DNA of 64,000 nt from Ideonella sp. A 288 (GTDB lineage: Bacteria; Pseudomonadota; Gammaproteobacteria; Burkholderiales; Burkholderiaceae_C): positions 9,849 to 73,848 of the forward strand of contig NZ_MWLO01000149.1 of NCBI RefSeq assembly GCF_002198735.1, given 5' to 3'. Position 1 is the stretch's first letter, and each line of letters begins with the position of its first letter. The position numbers and the translations under genes were made by a program. A model generated the notes under the pieces. It made no database searches, was not told the origin of the DNA, and worked only from the letters and a program-made list of their open reading frames with translations. This document shows, in pieces, positions 1 to 9,121 of this stretch.

Positions 1-59
1 TACTAGACTGCCTGCGCACCGGCCGCGCCCAAGGCCGCCGGAGCGCAGGCAGTCTAGTA
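1..59. repeat. Perfect 17-bp inverted repeat with 25-nt spacer
   Basis: Arms at 1-17 (TACTAGACTGCCTGCGC) and 43-59 are exact reverse complements. The spacer holds a smaller GGCC...GGCC pairing. The arms contain CTAG, a tetramer usually scarce in bacterial genomes. It could be a transcription terminator without a T tract for a gene left of the window, a REP-like element, or the end of a mobile element. The left edge cuts the context, so the role is undecided. Confidence 0.85.
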
Positions 60-212
60 TCGAAGTGCCTCTCCCTGGGGCCACCCTTGAATCCCGCGCG
101 CCCCGTCTGCTCGCTGGGTCGCGCCGCACGGGTGGCCCGCCCCGCGCGTGTCCCGCTCCTTGTGCAGGGCCGCTCGCCACCTGTTCGTCGCCGTCGTCAC
201 CGGAGTGAAGCC

Positions 213-1325
213 ATGACCGGATACCGCGCCGCCCCACTGCCGCCGCACGTGCGCTCGCGCGTCCTGCCTGGCATCAACGGGCTGGACATGCACCTGCTCG
301 AGGCTGGCGACGCCGCCCAGCCTCTCATCCTGCTACTGCACGGCTTCCCCGAACTCGCCTGGTCCTGGCGCCACGTGCTGCCGGCCCTGGCCCGCGCCGG
401 ATACCACGCCGTGGCGCCAGACCAGCGCGGCTACGGCGGCACCACGGGCTGGAACCCCGATTGGGACGGCGACCTGGCCAGCTACCGCATGGCCAATCTC
501 GCCCGCGACGCCTTCGGCCTGGTGCACGCCCTCGGCCACGCGCAGGTGGCCTGCGTGGTCGGCCATGATTTCGGCGCGTCGGTGGCGGGCTGGAGCGCGC
601 TGCTGCGCCCCGACGTGTACCGGTCGGTGGTGCTGATGAGCGCGCCCTTCAACGGCGCGCCGGCGCTGGGCACCACCGACATCGACATCGACGCGGCGCT
701 GTCCGCCCTGCCGCGCCCGCGCAAGCACTACCAGCGCTACTACGCGACGCCGCTGGCCAATGCCGACATGTGGCAGGCGCCGCAGGGCGTGCATGCCTTC
801 CTGCGCGCCTACTACCACCACAAGTCGGCCGACTGGCCCGGCAACCAGCCCACGCCACTGGCCGGCTGGGCGGCCGAGGAACTGGCCAGGATGCCCACCT
901 ACTACATCATGGACCTCGACGCCGGCATGGCGGCCACCGTGGCGCCGCACATGCCCACCCCGGCCCAGGTCGCCGCCTGCCGCTGGCTGCCCGAGCCCGA
1001 CCTGGCGGTTTACAGCGGCGAATTCACCCGCACCGGCTTTCAGGGCGGGCTCAACTGGTACCGCTGCCGGTTCGACGCCCGACTGGTGGCGGAGCAGCAG
1101 ATGCACGCCGGCCGCACCATCGGCATCCCGGCCCTGTTCGTGGCCGGCGCGCAGGACTGGGGCATCCACCAGTCGCCGGGCGCGCTGGCCCGCATGCACA
1201 CCCACACCTTCACCGACATGGGCCCGCCCGTGCTCATCGACGGCGCCGGCCATTGGGTGCAGCAGGAACAGCCGCAGGCGGTTGCGGCGGCGTTGCTGGC
1301 ATTCCTGGGCCGGCTGAGCGCCTGA
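213..1325 (+). CDS. Alpha/beta hydrolase, epoxide hydrolase type
   Basis: A 370-residue alpha/beta-hydrolase-fold enzyme. The oxyanion-hole motif HGFPE begins at residue 43. The nucleophile elbow is GHDFGAS with Asp119 in the nucleophile position, which is the epoxide hydrolase/haloalkane dehalogenase pattern rather than a Ser esterase. The acid is probably Asp315 (AGAQDWG) and the base His347 (GAGHW). Tyrosines in the cap (HYQRYY around residue 175) could be the ring-opening pair. In known relatives such enzymes hydrolyse epoxides to diols; the substrate here is unknown. I chose the ATG at 213, shortly after a GGAG, over an in-frame start at 87 whose extra 42 residues look non-homologous and Arg/Pro-rich. 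It stands alone, convergent with the chemoreceptor gene. Confidence 0.85.
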   Translation: MTGYRAAPLPPHVRSRVLPGINGLDMHLLEAGDAAQPLILLLHGFPELAWSWRHVLPALARAGYHAVAPDQRGYGGTTGWNPDWDGDLASYRMANLARDAFGLVHALGHAQVACVVGHDFGASVAGWSALLRPDVYRSVVLMSAPFNGAPALGTTDIDIDAALSALPRPRKHYQRYYATPLANADMWQAPQGVHAFLRAYYHHKSADWPGNQPTPLAGWAAEELARMPTYYIMDLDAGMAATVAPHMPTPAQVAACRWLPEPDLAVYSGEFTRTGFQGGLNWYRCRFDARLVAEQQMHAGRTIGIPALFVAGAQDWGIHQSPGALARMHTHTFTDMGPPVLIDGAGHWVQQEQPQAVAAALLAFLGRLSA

Positions 1326-1537
1326 GGCCGGGCGGCTTCCGGTGCGTGCGGACCGCGGGGGCGCCGGCCCGCCTTCACGGCGCCGGCCCGGGGGTCGCCG
1401 CTGATCTGCGGCGGCACGGGGCCGGTCTGGTTGCCGCCGCCCGAGGACCGGGCGTGTGAGGCGGAGCAAGGGTTCGCTGCGTGGGCCGCGCCGGGCCTCG
1501 GGATCACATCACCGCAGGCCGCACGGCACGCGCTGGG

Positions 1538-3115
1538 TCAGGCGTGCTGGGCCAGCTTGAAGGCGGACACCGCCTGCACCAGTTGCTGGGCCTGGGCTCG
1601 CAGGCTTTCCGCCGCGGCCGCGCTTTGCTCCACCAGGGCCGCGTTCTGCTGGGTGGCCTGGTCCATCTGCGAGACGGCCTGGCCGACCTGGGCCACACCT
1701 TCGCTCTGATCGCGGCTGGCCTGGCTGATCTCGGCCACGATCTCGGACACGCGCTTGATGGCCTGCACCACCTCGGCCATGGTCTGGCCCGCGTCATCGG
1801 CCTGACGGCTGCCCGCTTCCACGCGATCCACACTGGCCTGGATCAGGGTCTTGATCTGGCGCGCGGCGTCGGCCGAGCGCTGTGCCAGGCTGCGCACTTC
1901 GGCCGCCACCACCGCAAAACCGCGGCCCTGCTCACCGGCGCGCGCGGCTTCCACCGCGGCGTTCAGCGCCAGGATGTTGGTCTGGAAGGCGATGCCGTCG
2001 ATGACGCCGGTGATCTCGGCGATCTGCTTGGAGCTTTCGTTGATCTCGCGCATGGTGCTGACCACCTGCGACACCACCTCGCCGCCGTGCGTGGCCACGC
2101 CGGAGGCGCCATTGGCCAGTTCGCTGGCCTGCTTGGCATGGCCGGCGTTCTGGCGCACCGTGGCGCCCAGTTGTTCGGTGGAACTGGCCGTCTGTTGCAG
2201 GTTGCTGGCAGTCGTCTCGGTGCGGTGGCTCAGGTCGACGTTGCCCGCAGCCACTTCGGCCGAGGCCGTGCCGATGCTGTCTGCCGCCTGGCGCACCTGG
2301 CTGATGACCGCGACCAGATGGCCATTCATGCGATCCATGTTGGACAGCAGGCGCCCGATCTCGTCCTGGCCTCCGGAACGGACCTTGACCCCCAGATCGC
2401 CCGAGGCGATGGCAGCGGCCATCGCATCCGCCTCGGCAAAGCCCAGCTTCAGGCGCCTCAGCACGCTGAACGTGAACCACGTCGCCGGCACGCCGAAACA
2501 CAACAGCAGGCTGAGGAAGATCCAGCCGGCGCGTGCCTGCTGCGCCATCGCGGCGTCTGCCTTGATCTGTGCCTGGTCGGCATGCCACTTGCGCAACTTT
2601 TCCAGCGCGGCCATCAGCACCGCGCCTTCATTGCGACCGGCCAGCAGGAAGGTGCCCATCACGGGCACCGAGAAGTCTCCTGCCTTGATCCGGTCCAGCG
2701 ATTGCTGGGCCTTGGCCTCCCAGGCCTGGCGCAGTCGCAGGGCCTCTTCCACCGCGCGCGCCTCTTCGCCGGGCATGGCCTGCGCCTGCATGTCCTTCCA
2801 CAGGGCCGCGACCTTGTCTTCACGCGCCTGCGCGGTCTTGAAGTGCGAGTCGATGGCGTGGTCGTGCAGCTTGACCAGCGGCGAAGCGGGGTCGTGCTGG
2901 AAGGCGCGCATGATCTCCAGGCGCGCGCCCTCCACGGCCAACGCCATCTGCGCCAGCGATTCGGAGCGCGCCATGTGGTTGTCGTGAACGTCACGCAGGC
3001 TTTTGCCGCTGTCGCTCAACGCCCACCAGGCGCCGCCGCCCACCAGCATGAAGGCGGCCCAGAAGGCGGCCAGCACCAGGGTGATGAGCCGAGTGATATT
3101 GATGTTGCCTGCCAT
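1538..3115 (-). CDS. Methyl-accepting chemotaxis protein
   Basis: A 525-residue inner-membrane chemoreceptor that would signal to CheA/CheW. Order: TM1 at about 10-32, a periplasmic helical ligand-binding region of about 160 residues, TM2 at about 195-217, a HAMP linker, then a long helical signalling domain. The family's most conserved hairpin is present (IAFQTNILALNAAVEAARAG), followed by GRGFAVVAAEVR. The C terminus (FKLAQHA) lacks an obvious NWETF-like CheR tether. I prefer the ATG at 3115 because it starts the hydrophobic N terminus cleanly; a TTG 21 nt upstream is possible. No che genes are nearby, so it probably feeds a core array encoded elsewhere. Ligand unknown. Confidence 0.92.
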   Translation of the reverse strand: MAGNINITRLITLVLAAFWAAFMLVGGGAWWALSDSGKSLRDVHDNHMARSESLAQMALAVEGARLEIMRAFQHDPASPLVKLHDHAIDSHFKTAQAREDKVAALWKDMQAQAMPGEEARAVEEALRLRQAWEAKAQQSLDRIKAGDFSVPVMGTFLLAGRNEGAVLMAALEKLRKWHADQAQIKADAAMAQQARAGWIFLSLLLCFGVPATWFTFSVLRRLKLGFAEADAMAAAIASGDLGVKVRSGGQDEIGRLLSNMDRMNGHLVAVISQVRQAADSIGTASAEVAAGNVDLSHRTETTASNLQQTASSTEQLGATVRQNAGHAKQASELANGASGVATHGGEVVSQVVSTMREINESSKQIAEITGVIDGIAFQTNILALNAAVEAARAGEQGRGFAVVAAEVRSLAQRSADAARQIKTLIQASVDRVEAGSRQADDAGQTMAEVVQAIKRVSEIVAEISQASRDQSEGVAQVGQAVSQMDQATQQNAALVEQSAAAAESLRAQAQQLVQAVSAFKLAQHA

Positions 3116-3372
3116 GGGGGTACCCGTTCGTCCCAAATTCGTGCTGACAGCTTAGGCGGGCAGCGAGCCGCGCAAGCGCCGAACAGCAGGCTGCTTGCCC
3201 GCTTCTTCGGCACTTGCGGGCGCGATGCCGTCGGCGCCCCCAGGGTTCGGGCGCCCTGTCCGACCGGGTGCGGCAGTCCATTGCCAGGCACTGGGGTTGC
3301 TTGTGTGTGGTCAGCACGCCCACGCCGGTGCCGCAGGTCGCCCGCGAGACGCTGCCCGGCGACGGCAGCGGC

Positions 3373-6264
3373 TCACGCGCCGTCGAGGCGCCCGGCGATG
3401 GCCCGTCGCGACACCTCGCGCATCGCGACGGCGGCGGCGAAGAGGTCGGGTGCCTGCGGTCCTGCCTGCGCAACAGGGGGAACGGGCGCACAGACATCGA
3501 CCTGCAGCGATGCGCGCCGCGGCCACCAGTGGCCGTCCGGCAGCAGCTCGCGGCTGCCGCCCACGGCCACCGGCACCACCGGCACGCCCGCGCGCGCGGC
3601 GGCCAGGAAGGCGCCCAGATGGAAGGGCAGCAGGCCCGGCCGGGCGACGAACGTGCCTTCCGGAAACACCGCCAGCGATCGGCCCTGCTGCGCCAGCTCG
3701 GCCAGCCGGCCGGCATCGGCCACGCTGCGCTGCAGGTCGCTGCGCTCGACGAACTCGGTGCCCAGGCGCCGAAGGTAGGGGCCGGCCACGATCTGTTGCT
3801 GCAGTTCGCGCTTGGCCACGAAGGCGAACGGGCGCGGCAGGGCAGCGACCAGGATCACGCCGTCCAGGTAGCTGGCATGGTTGCTGACCAGCACGCAGGG
3901 TCCGCCGGGCAGCCGGTCCAGCCCGCGCACGGTCAAGCGCGTGCCGGTCAGGCGCAACAGCAGGCGCGCCGCGACGCCGCCCAGCGCCCAGGCGGCGGCC
4001 GGGTTGGGCAGCGGCAGCGTCAGCAACCAGGTCAGCGGCGCGAGCAGCCAGAACACCAGCGTCGCCCAGCACCCGTACAGCCCTTGGGCGACCGCACGCG
4101 CCAGCTGGCGGGCGCGCGGCAGCACGGCGCCCCAGGCCAGCCGCAGCACCTGGCGCCAGGCGCTGGCCGGCGCGGCACCCACGCCCCCGGCTTCGTACAC
4201 GCTGCGGCAGGCCGAGCGCCGGACCTTGCCGCTGGAGGTCTTGAGCACCGTGTGCGGCGGCGCCAGCACGATCTCGTCGGGCGGCTCGCCGATGGCGTCG
4301 ATGACGGCGCGCGACACGGCGTCGCGCAGCTGCGCCCGCGCCTCGGCACCCACCGGCCGGGCCTCGGCCAGCACCACCAGGCGCTCGGTGCCGGTGGCGG
4401 GGTCGGGGCTGCCGAACACGGCCACGCAGCCCTTGCGCACGCCGTCGACCCGGCCCACGGCTTCTTCCACTTCCTGCGGGTACAGGTTGCGCCCGCCACG
4501 GATCACGATGTCCTTGACGCGGCCGGTGATGTAGAAGTCGCCGTCGGCGGCATAGGCGCGGTCGCCGCTGTCGAGCCAGCCGTCGCGGAACAGCCTGGCC
4601 GTCTGCTCGGGGTTGTGGAAGTAGCCGCGCGTGGCCGACGGCCCCTTGAACTCGAGCCGGCCTTCGATGCGCTCGCCGACTTCGGCGCCGGCCTCGTCGA
4701 CGATGCGCACCGCGTGGCCCGGCAGCGGCCGCCCGCAGGCGGCGAAGCGCAGCGCGCCGGCGTCGTCGGCCGCGGCCGGCACGGCGCGGCGCTCGCGCGT
4801 GAAGGGCTCGCGTGCCACGGCGTCGATCGGCGCCACGCGCGGCAGCGGCGGGAACAGCAGGCCCACCGAGGCCTCGGCCAGGCCGTACACCGGCGTCATC
4901 GCCTCGCGCCGCAGGCCGCAGGCCGCAAAGCGCTCGGCAAAGCGGCGCACGGTGTCGGGGCTGACCGCCTCGGCGCCGTTGAAGGCCAGGCGCCAGGTGC
5001 TCAGGTCGAGCCCGGCCAGCGCCGCATCGTCGATGCGCTTCAGGCACAGCTCGTAGGCGAAGTTGGGCCCCGCCGAGAGCGTGCCGCGCCAGTGGTGCAG
5101 GGCCTGCAGCCAGCGCAGCGGCTTGGCCAGGAAGGCCAGCGGCGACATCACCACCAGCGGAAAGCCCACGTACAGCGGCGCCAGCCAGGCGCCGATCAAG
5201 CCCATGTCGTGGTACAGCGGCAACCAGCTGACGAACACGTCGCGCGGCGTGGCCTCGATGGCCTGCGCCATGCCGCGGATGTTGGCCAGCAGGTTGGCGT
5301 GCGTCAGCGCCACCCCCTTGGGCTGGCCGGTGCTGCCCGAGGTGTACTGGATGAAGGCGATGTCGTCACCGCGCACCGCCATTGGCGTGGGCGTGCCGCC
5401 GCCCGCGGCCAGCTGCTGCGGCGTGACCACGTGGCGCAGACCCGGCACCCGCGCCTGCAGCAGGCGTGCCACCACCATGGCCTCGGCCACGGTGACCAGC
5501 ATCACGGCGCGCGCGTTGTCGAGGATGCCGCCGTGGCGCAGCACATGGTCTTCGAGCTGCGAGGCACGCGCCGGCGGATAGATCGGCACCGGAATGGCGC
5601 CGGCCATCAGGATGCCGAAATAGGTGCTGAAGTAGTCGGCCGAGGTGGCCAGCATGATGGCCACGCACTGGCGCGGCACGACACCGGCGCGCTGCAGGCC
5701 GGCAGCGACGGCGGCCGACGCCTCGGCGAGCTGGCGGTAGCTGATGCGCTGTTCGCCGCCTGGCGGCATGTCGTCGGCCAGCACGACGAGCTGCGTCTGA
5801 TCGGGGTGCTCCTGCAGGTGCCAGGCCAGCACGTCGAGCAGGGTGCCGGCCTGTGCCGGCGCGCCGCTCTGCGCGCTGTTTGCGTCCGGCGGCAGGGGGC
5901 TGGCCAGGGGCCCGGGCAGCGCGTGCCCCTTGGTGCCGTCTGGCCGCGTGAGCCCGGCGCCGGGCTGCGACAGGGCCTGCTGCACCGCGCCCAGCAGGTC
6001 GGCCACGGTGTCGGCGCGCTGCAGCGTGTCGGCCGGCAGGTCGAGGCCGAAGGCCCGTTCCGTGCGCAGCAGCAGTTCCATGCGCCCCAGGCTGTCGAAG
6101 CCGAGGTCGCGATCCAGCACGCTGGACAGCAGCACCGGCGGCAGTTCCGGGTCGCCCGCGTGCAACTCGCGCAGGGTGCCCTCGACGGTGGCGACCACGC
6201 GCGCGGCCAGGTCAGCCGACCCGGCTGTCTCGCACGGTGGCGCCGTCGTCGAAGGGGCTGCCAT
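3373..6264 (-). CDS. Acyl carrier-acyl/AMP ligase-acyltransferase fusion
   Basis: A 963-residue three-part enzyme. Residues 15-95 form an acyl carrier domain with the phosphopantetheine serine in GFDSLGR (Ser58). About 135-710 is an ANL-superfamily adenylating enzyme: P-loop YTSGSTGQPKG, YGLAEA, and the C-terminal TSSGKVRR catalytic-lysine motif. A hydrophobic segment near 735-760 leads into a PlsC-type 1-acylglycerol-3-phosphate acyltransferase domain with NHASYLD (from 795) and FPEGTF (from 867). This suggests activation of a fatty acid, loading on the built-in carrier and transfer to a lipid acceptor at the membrane. I chose the ATG at 6264, since upstream in-frame residues look non-coding. 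It is divergent from the universal stress gene. The acyl substrate and acceptor are not evident. Confidence 0.88.
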   Translation of the reverse strand: MAAPSTTAPPCETAGSADLAARVVATVEGTLRELHAGDPELPPVLLSSVLDRDLGFDSLGRMELLLRTERAFGLDLPADTLQRADTVADLLGAVQQALSQPGAGLTRPDGTKGHALPGPLASPLPPDANSAQSGAPAQAGTLLDVLAWHLQEHPDQTQLVVLADDMPPGGEQRISYRQLAEASAAVAAGLQRAGVVPRQCVAIMLATSADYFSTYFGILMAGAIPVPIYPPARASQLEDHVLRHGGILDNARAVMLVTVAEAMVVARLLQARVPGLRHVVTPQQLAAGGGTPTPMAVRGDDIAFIQYTSGSTGQPKGVALTHANLLANIRGMAQAIEATPRDVFVSWLPLYHDMGLIGAWLAPLYVGFPLVVMSPLAFLAKPLRWLQALHHWRGTLSAGPNFAYELCLKRIDDAALAGLDLSTWRLAFNGAEAVSPDTVRRFAERFAACGLRREAMTPVYGLAEASVGLLFPPLPRVAPIDAVAREPFTRERRAVPAAADDAGALRFAACGRPLPGHAVRIVDEAGAEVGERIEGRLEFKGPSATRGYFHNPEQTARLFRDGWLDSGDRAYAADGDFYITGRVKDIVIRGGRNLYPQEVEEAVGRVDGVRKGCVAVFGSPDPATGTERLVVLAEARPVGAEARAQLRDAVSRAVIDAIGEPPDEIVLAPPHTVLKTSSGKVRRSACRSVYEAGGVGAAPASAWRQVLRLAWGAVLPRARQLARAVAQGLYGCWATLVFWLLAPLTWLLTLPLPNPAAAWALGGVAARLLLRLTGTRLTVRGLDRLPGGPCVLVSNHASYLDGVILVAALPRPFAFVAKRELQQQIVAGPYLRRLGTEFVERSDLQRSVADAGRLAELAQQGRSLAVFPEGTFVARPGLLPFHLGAFLAAARAGVPVVPVAVGGSRELLPDGHWWPRRASLQVDVCAPVPPVAQAGPQAPDLFAAAVAMREVSRRAIAGRLDGA

Positions 6265-6581
6265 GCGGTCATCCTCTGCGTCTGGTCGGCACACGGCGAG
6301 GCAGGCCCGACCGATGCGAGGCACTGCGCAACGGCCCACGATCCGACCAAGGAATGGGGCCGCAGCCACCACTGCAGATGCTCCGAAGCGCAAATCGTTC
6401 CCTTGCGCGACGTCGACGTTGACGCGCGTCAACGGCCTTTCCGCGCCCGATTGAACCTGTCGACGCCAGGCGCGATCTGTCTCATGGTGCAGGTCAACGC
6501 GCGCCTTGTGGATGCACGGTCGCGGCCTTGCCGGCGCTGCATTGCCCATCCACGACATGGCGGCCCGAAGGGAAGCTCACG
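6265..6581. other. Divergent intergenic region
   Basis: 317 bp between the acyltransferase fusion (minus) and the universal stress gene (plus). No gene is convincing. It holds the palindrome described at 6417-6434 and a GGGAAG Shine-Dalgarno-like stretch just before 6582. Promoters for both flanking genes should lie here. Confidence 0.6.
6417..6434. promoter_or_regulatory. Palindromic FNR/FixK-like operator
   Basis: A perfect 18-bp palindrome, CGTTGACGCGCGTCAACG. Its core TTGAC-N4-GTCAA resembles the CRP/FNR-family site TTGAT-N4-ATCAA. It sits about 155 bp upstream of the universal stress start at 6582. Universal stress genes are known targets of FNR/Anr/FixK regulators in other proteobacteria. 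Assignment to this family is inference. Confidence 0.5.
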
Positions 6582-7007
6582 ATGAAGAACGCTCTGATCC
6601 CGATCGACGGTTCTCCCGCTGCGCTTCGCGCCCTGGCCCTGGCGCTCGACACCGTGCGCGGCCAGGCCGAAGGGCAGGTCCATGTGCTGAACGTGCAGGC
6701 GCCGATGCTGCATCCCTGGCCCGGCAAGCTGGTCTCGCCGGACATGATCGCGGCCGAGTTGCACAGCCAGGGCGAGAAGCTTCTCGCCCAGCCGGGGAGC
6801 ATGGCGCTGGCCGAGGGCATTGCCTGTGTGCCCGCAGTCCGCATCGGCGCCGCGGCCGAGGAGATTGCGGCCTACGCCGCCGAACAGGGCTGCGATGCCA
6901 TCGTGATGGGCACGCGCGGCATGGGTGCCGTGGCCGGCCTGGTGATGGGCTCGGTGGCGCAGAAAGTAGTGCACCTGGCCAGCGTGCCGGTCACCTTGGT
7001 CAAGTGA
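6582..7007 (+). CDS. Universal stress protein (UspA family)
   Basis: A 141-residue single UspA domain, of normal length. It begins MKNALIPIDGS, with the typical first-strand Asp. The C-terminal nucleotide-binding signature G-x2-G-x9-G-S is visible as GTRGMGAVAGLVMGS, which implies ATP binding. Such proteins are cytoplasmic stress and low-oxygen survival factors. The start at 6582 follows GGGAAG with good spacing. A second, divergent UspA gene lies at 9122 beyond glgC. The upstream palindrome suggests oxygen-linked control. Confidence 0.92.
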   Translation: MKNALIPIDGSPAALRALALALDTVRGQAEGQVHVLNVQAPMLHPWPGKLVSPDMIAAELHSQGEKLLAQPGSMALAEGIACVPAVRIGAAAEEIAAYAAEQGCDAIVMGTRGMGAVAGLVMGSVAQKVVHLASVPVTLVK

Positions 7008-7057
7008 ACCCGCTGCGCGCGGCGCCCGCGTTGGCGAGCCTGAGGAGCAGGGTGGTC

Positions 7058-7336
7058 ATGGCCACGCGTGGCCAGCGCTGGATCGCCGATGCCCCGGCCC
7101 TGGTGGTGATCGCCGCACAGCCCGCGCGCACCGCGGCCCGCTATGGCGCGCGGGCCGAAGCCTACGTGGCGATGGAAGCCGGCGCAGCGGCGCAGAACCT
7201 GCTGCTGAAGGCGGCGGCGCTCGGCCTGGGCGGCACCGTGGTCGGCGCCCTCGACGACGCCGCACTGCGCCGCAGCCTGGCACTGGCTGAGGCCGAGCAG
7301 CCGTTAGCCATCGTGCCGATCGGCCACAGGCGCTGA
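7058..7336 (+). pseudogene. C-terminal remnant of a SagB-type nitroreductase
   Basis: The 92 residues match the end of SagB/ThcOx-like FMN nitroreductases: WIADAPALVV, RYGARAEAYVAMEAGAAAQNLL, LGLGGTVVGA and a final PIGH. The N-terminal half, with the first FMN-contact region, is absent, and the 50 bp upstream after the stress gene do not encode it. It lies 50 bp after the UspA gene in the same direction. Read as a decayed gene. A short functional protein is possible but unlikely. Confidence 0.6.
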
Positions 7337-7747
7337 GCATCCGATGCCGAGCGCAAGGACCCGTTCGACCGGGAGCCCGGCGCTCTGCGCAGGTCGGTGT
7401 GGCATCCGCCGCGTGTCCCGGGCCTTGGGCCCAGGACCACCGCGTGCTGGGGAGCGGCCGCGCCGCCAGAAGGTCGTCACGGCATGAAGGTCGTCACCGC
7501 CACCGGCCGCGGCACGGCAATGGCGCAACGCATCGGCGGTCTCGGTGCCTGTGGCTGCAGGCCGTGCAGCGGCTGCGCTATTGATCATCAGCAACGCTTT
7601 GCCGCAGCCCGCCGGTAGCCTGAGTGCCTGCGCGGGTCTCGTTGGCAGGTTGCGGACTCGGGGAACGAAGTCCTGCGCCCGGGACTCCATTGCCGATGCA
7701 GCGCCGCACGCCTGCGGCCCCGTCGACTTCCCCCTCGGAGACTGCCG
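7337..7747. other. Intergenic region upstream of glgC
   Basis: 411 bp without a gene I can support; open frames here have no recognisable protein content. It contains an FNR-like motif at 7581-7594 and ends with the glgC ribosome-binding site (GGAG about 8 nt before the ATG). Confidence 0.5.
7581..7594 (+). promoter_or_regulatory. Possible FNR-like box upstream of glgC
   Basis: TTGATCATCAGCAA differs from TTGAT-N4-ATCAA at one core position. It lies about 160 bp before the glgC start. Weak on its own; it gains interest from the similar sites at 6417 and 22355. Confidence 0.25.
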
Positions 7748-9067
7748 ATGAGCACCGATCAGCACCGCCCCGGCCACGGCCATCGCACCCGCGACGTCGG
7801 GCCCAGCAGCAGCCTGCTCCATCTGACCCAGCGCACCTATGCGATGGTGCTCGCGGGTGGGCGCGGCAGCCGGCTCAAGCAACTCACGGACGGGCGAGCC
7901 AAGCCTGCGGTGCCGTTTGCCGGCAAGCTGCGCATCATCGACTTCGCGCTCAGCAACTGCGTCAACTCCGGCCTCCGCCGTGTCTGTGTGCTGACCCAGT
8001 ACAAGGCCCAGAGCCTGATCCGCCACATCGAACGCGGCTGGGGTTTTCTCGACGCAGGCCTGCGCGAGTACGTGGACGTGGTTCCGGCCCAGCAGCAGGT
8101 GGGCGAGGGCTGGTACGTCGGCACCGCCGACGCGGTGTACCAGAACCTGAACCTGCTGCGCGAAGCCGACCCGGTGCATGTGCTCATCCTGGCCGGCGAC
8201 CACGTGTACAAGATGGACTACGCGCGCCTGCTGGCCGACCACGTTGCCAGCGGCGCCGATGTCACCGTGGCCTGCACCGACGTGTCCTTGCTGGACGCCC
8301 GCAACTTCGGCGTGGTGGCGGTGGACGACGATGCACGCATCCGCGGCTTCGACGAGAAACCGGCGCAACCCAAGGCCCTGCCAAGCCCGCCGGATCGTGC
8401 GCTGGCGAGCATGGGCATCTACGTGTTCGATGCGGTGCTTCTTTGCGAACAACTCGCGCTCGACGCGGCCGACGCGGCGTCGAGCCACGACTTCGGGCGC
8501 GACCTCATTCCACGCCTGGTCGGCAGCCACCGCGTCCACGCGCACCGGTTCGTCGACAGCTGCGTCAACATGGTCGGCGACCACCCCTACTGGCGCGACG
8601 TGGGCACCGTCGATGCCTATTGGGATGCCAACCTGGACCTGACCCACGTGGTGCCCGAGCTCAACCTCTACGACGACGACTGGCCCATCCGCAGCCTGCA
8701 GGCCCAGCTGCCACCGGCCAAGTTCGTGTTCGACGACGACGACGGGCGGCGCAGCGTGGTGGTCGACTCGCTGGTGTCCAGTGGCTGCATCGTCAGCGGT
8801 GCCACCGTCCGGCGCTCGATCCTGTTCACGAAGGTGCGCCTCGGCGAGCGCAGCCTGATCGAGGACTCGGTGCTGCTCGGCGGTGTCGAGGTCGGGCGCG
8901 GCGTCACGCTGCGCAGGGTCATCGTCGACGAATGCTGCGTCATTCCCGACGGCTTCAGGGCCGGCGTCCACCTCGCCGAGGACCGGGCGAACTTCCACGT
9001 CACCGAGCGCGGCGTCACGCTCATCACGCCCGAGATGCTGGGCCAGCAGGTTCATCGTGTCGGTTGA
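7748..9067 (+). CDS. glgC: Glucose-1-phosphate adenylyltransferase
   Basis: A 439-residue ADP-glucose pyrophosphorylase, which makes ADP-glucose from ATP and glucose 1-phosphate for glycogen synthesis. The N-terminal pyrophosphorylase loop is [30 protein letters not shown] and the sugar-binding [12 protein letters not shown] follow, and [18 protein letters not shown] is the canonical signature. The last ~130 residues form the left-handed beta-helix domain. Length is normal for bacterial GlgC. It is probably co-transcribed with the universal stress gene 54 bp downstream. No other glg genes are next to it, which suggests storage metabolism linked to a stress regulon. Confidence 0.97.
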   Translation: MSTDQHRPGHGHRTRDVGPSSSLLHLTQRTYAMVLAGGRGSRLKQLTDGRAKPAVPFAGKLRIIDFALSNCVNSGLRRVCVLTQYKAQSLIRHIERGWGFLDAGLREYVDVVPAQQQVGEGWYVGTADAVYQNLNLLREADPVHVLILAGDHVYKMDYARLLADHVASGADVTVACTDVSLLDARNFGVVAVDDDARIRGFDEKPAQPKALPSPPDRALASMGIYVFDAVLLCEQLALDAADAASSHDFGRDLIPRLVGSHRVHAHRFVDSCVNMVGDHPYWRDVGTVDAYWDANLDLTHVVPELNLYDDDWPIRSLQAQLPPAKFVFDDDDGRRSVVVDSLVSSGCIVSGATVRRSILFTKVRLGERSLIEDSVLLGGVEVGRGVTLRRVIVDECCVIPDGFRAGVHLAEDRANFHVTERGVTLITPEMLGQQVHRVG

Positions 9068-9121
9068 AGCGGGGGCCGGGCCTGCTGCCCCGACTGCTTC
9101 GCCATTGCCTGGAGTCGAACC

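Noticed and set aside
1326-1537. Terminator from the GGCGCCGGCCCG repeats after the hydrolase gene
   Set aside because: The copies are direct repeats with only short self-pairing; no convincing hairpin and T run.
1481-3778. Long plus-strand frame opposite the chemoreceptor
   Set aside because: His/Gly/Arg-rich shadow translation; the minus strand encodes an unmistakable chemoreceptor.
3214-6585. 1123-codon plus-strand frame opposite the ligase-acyltransferase
   Set aside because: Composition is typical of antisense frames, with no motif; the minus strand has all enzyme motifs.
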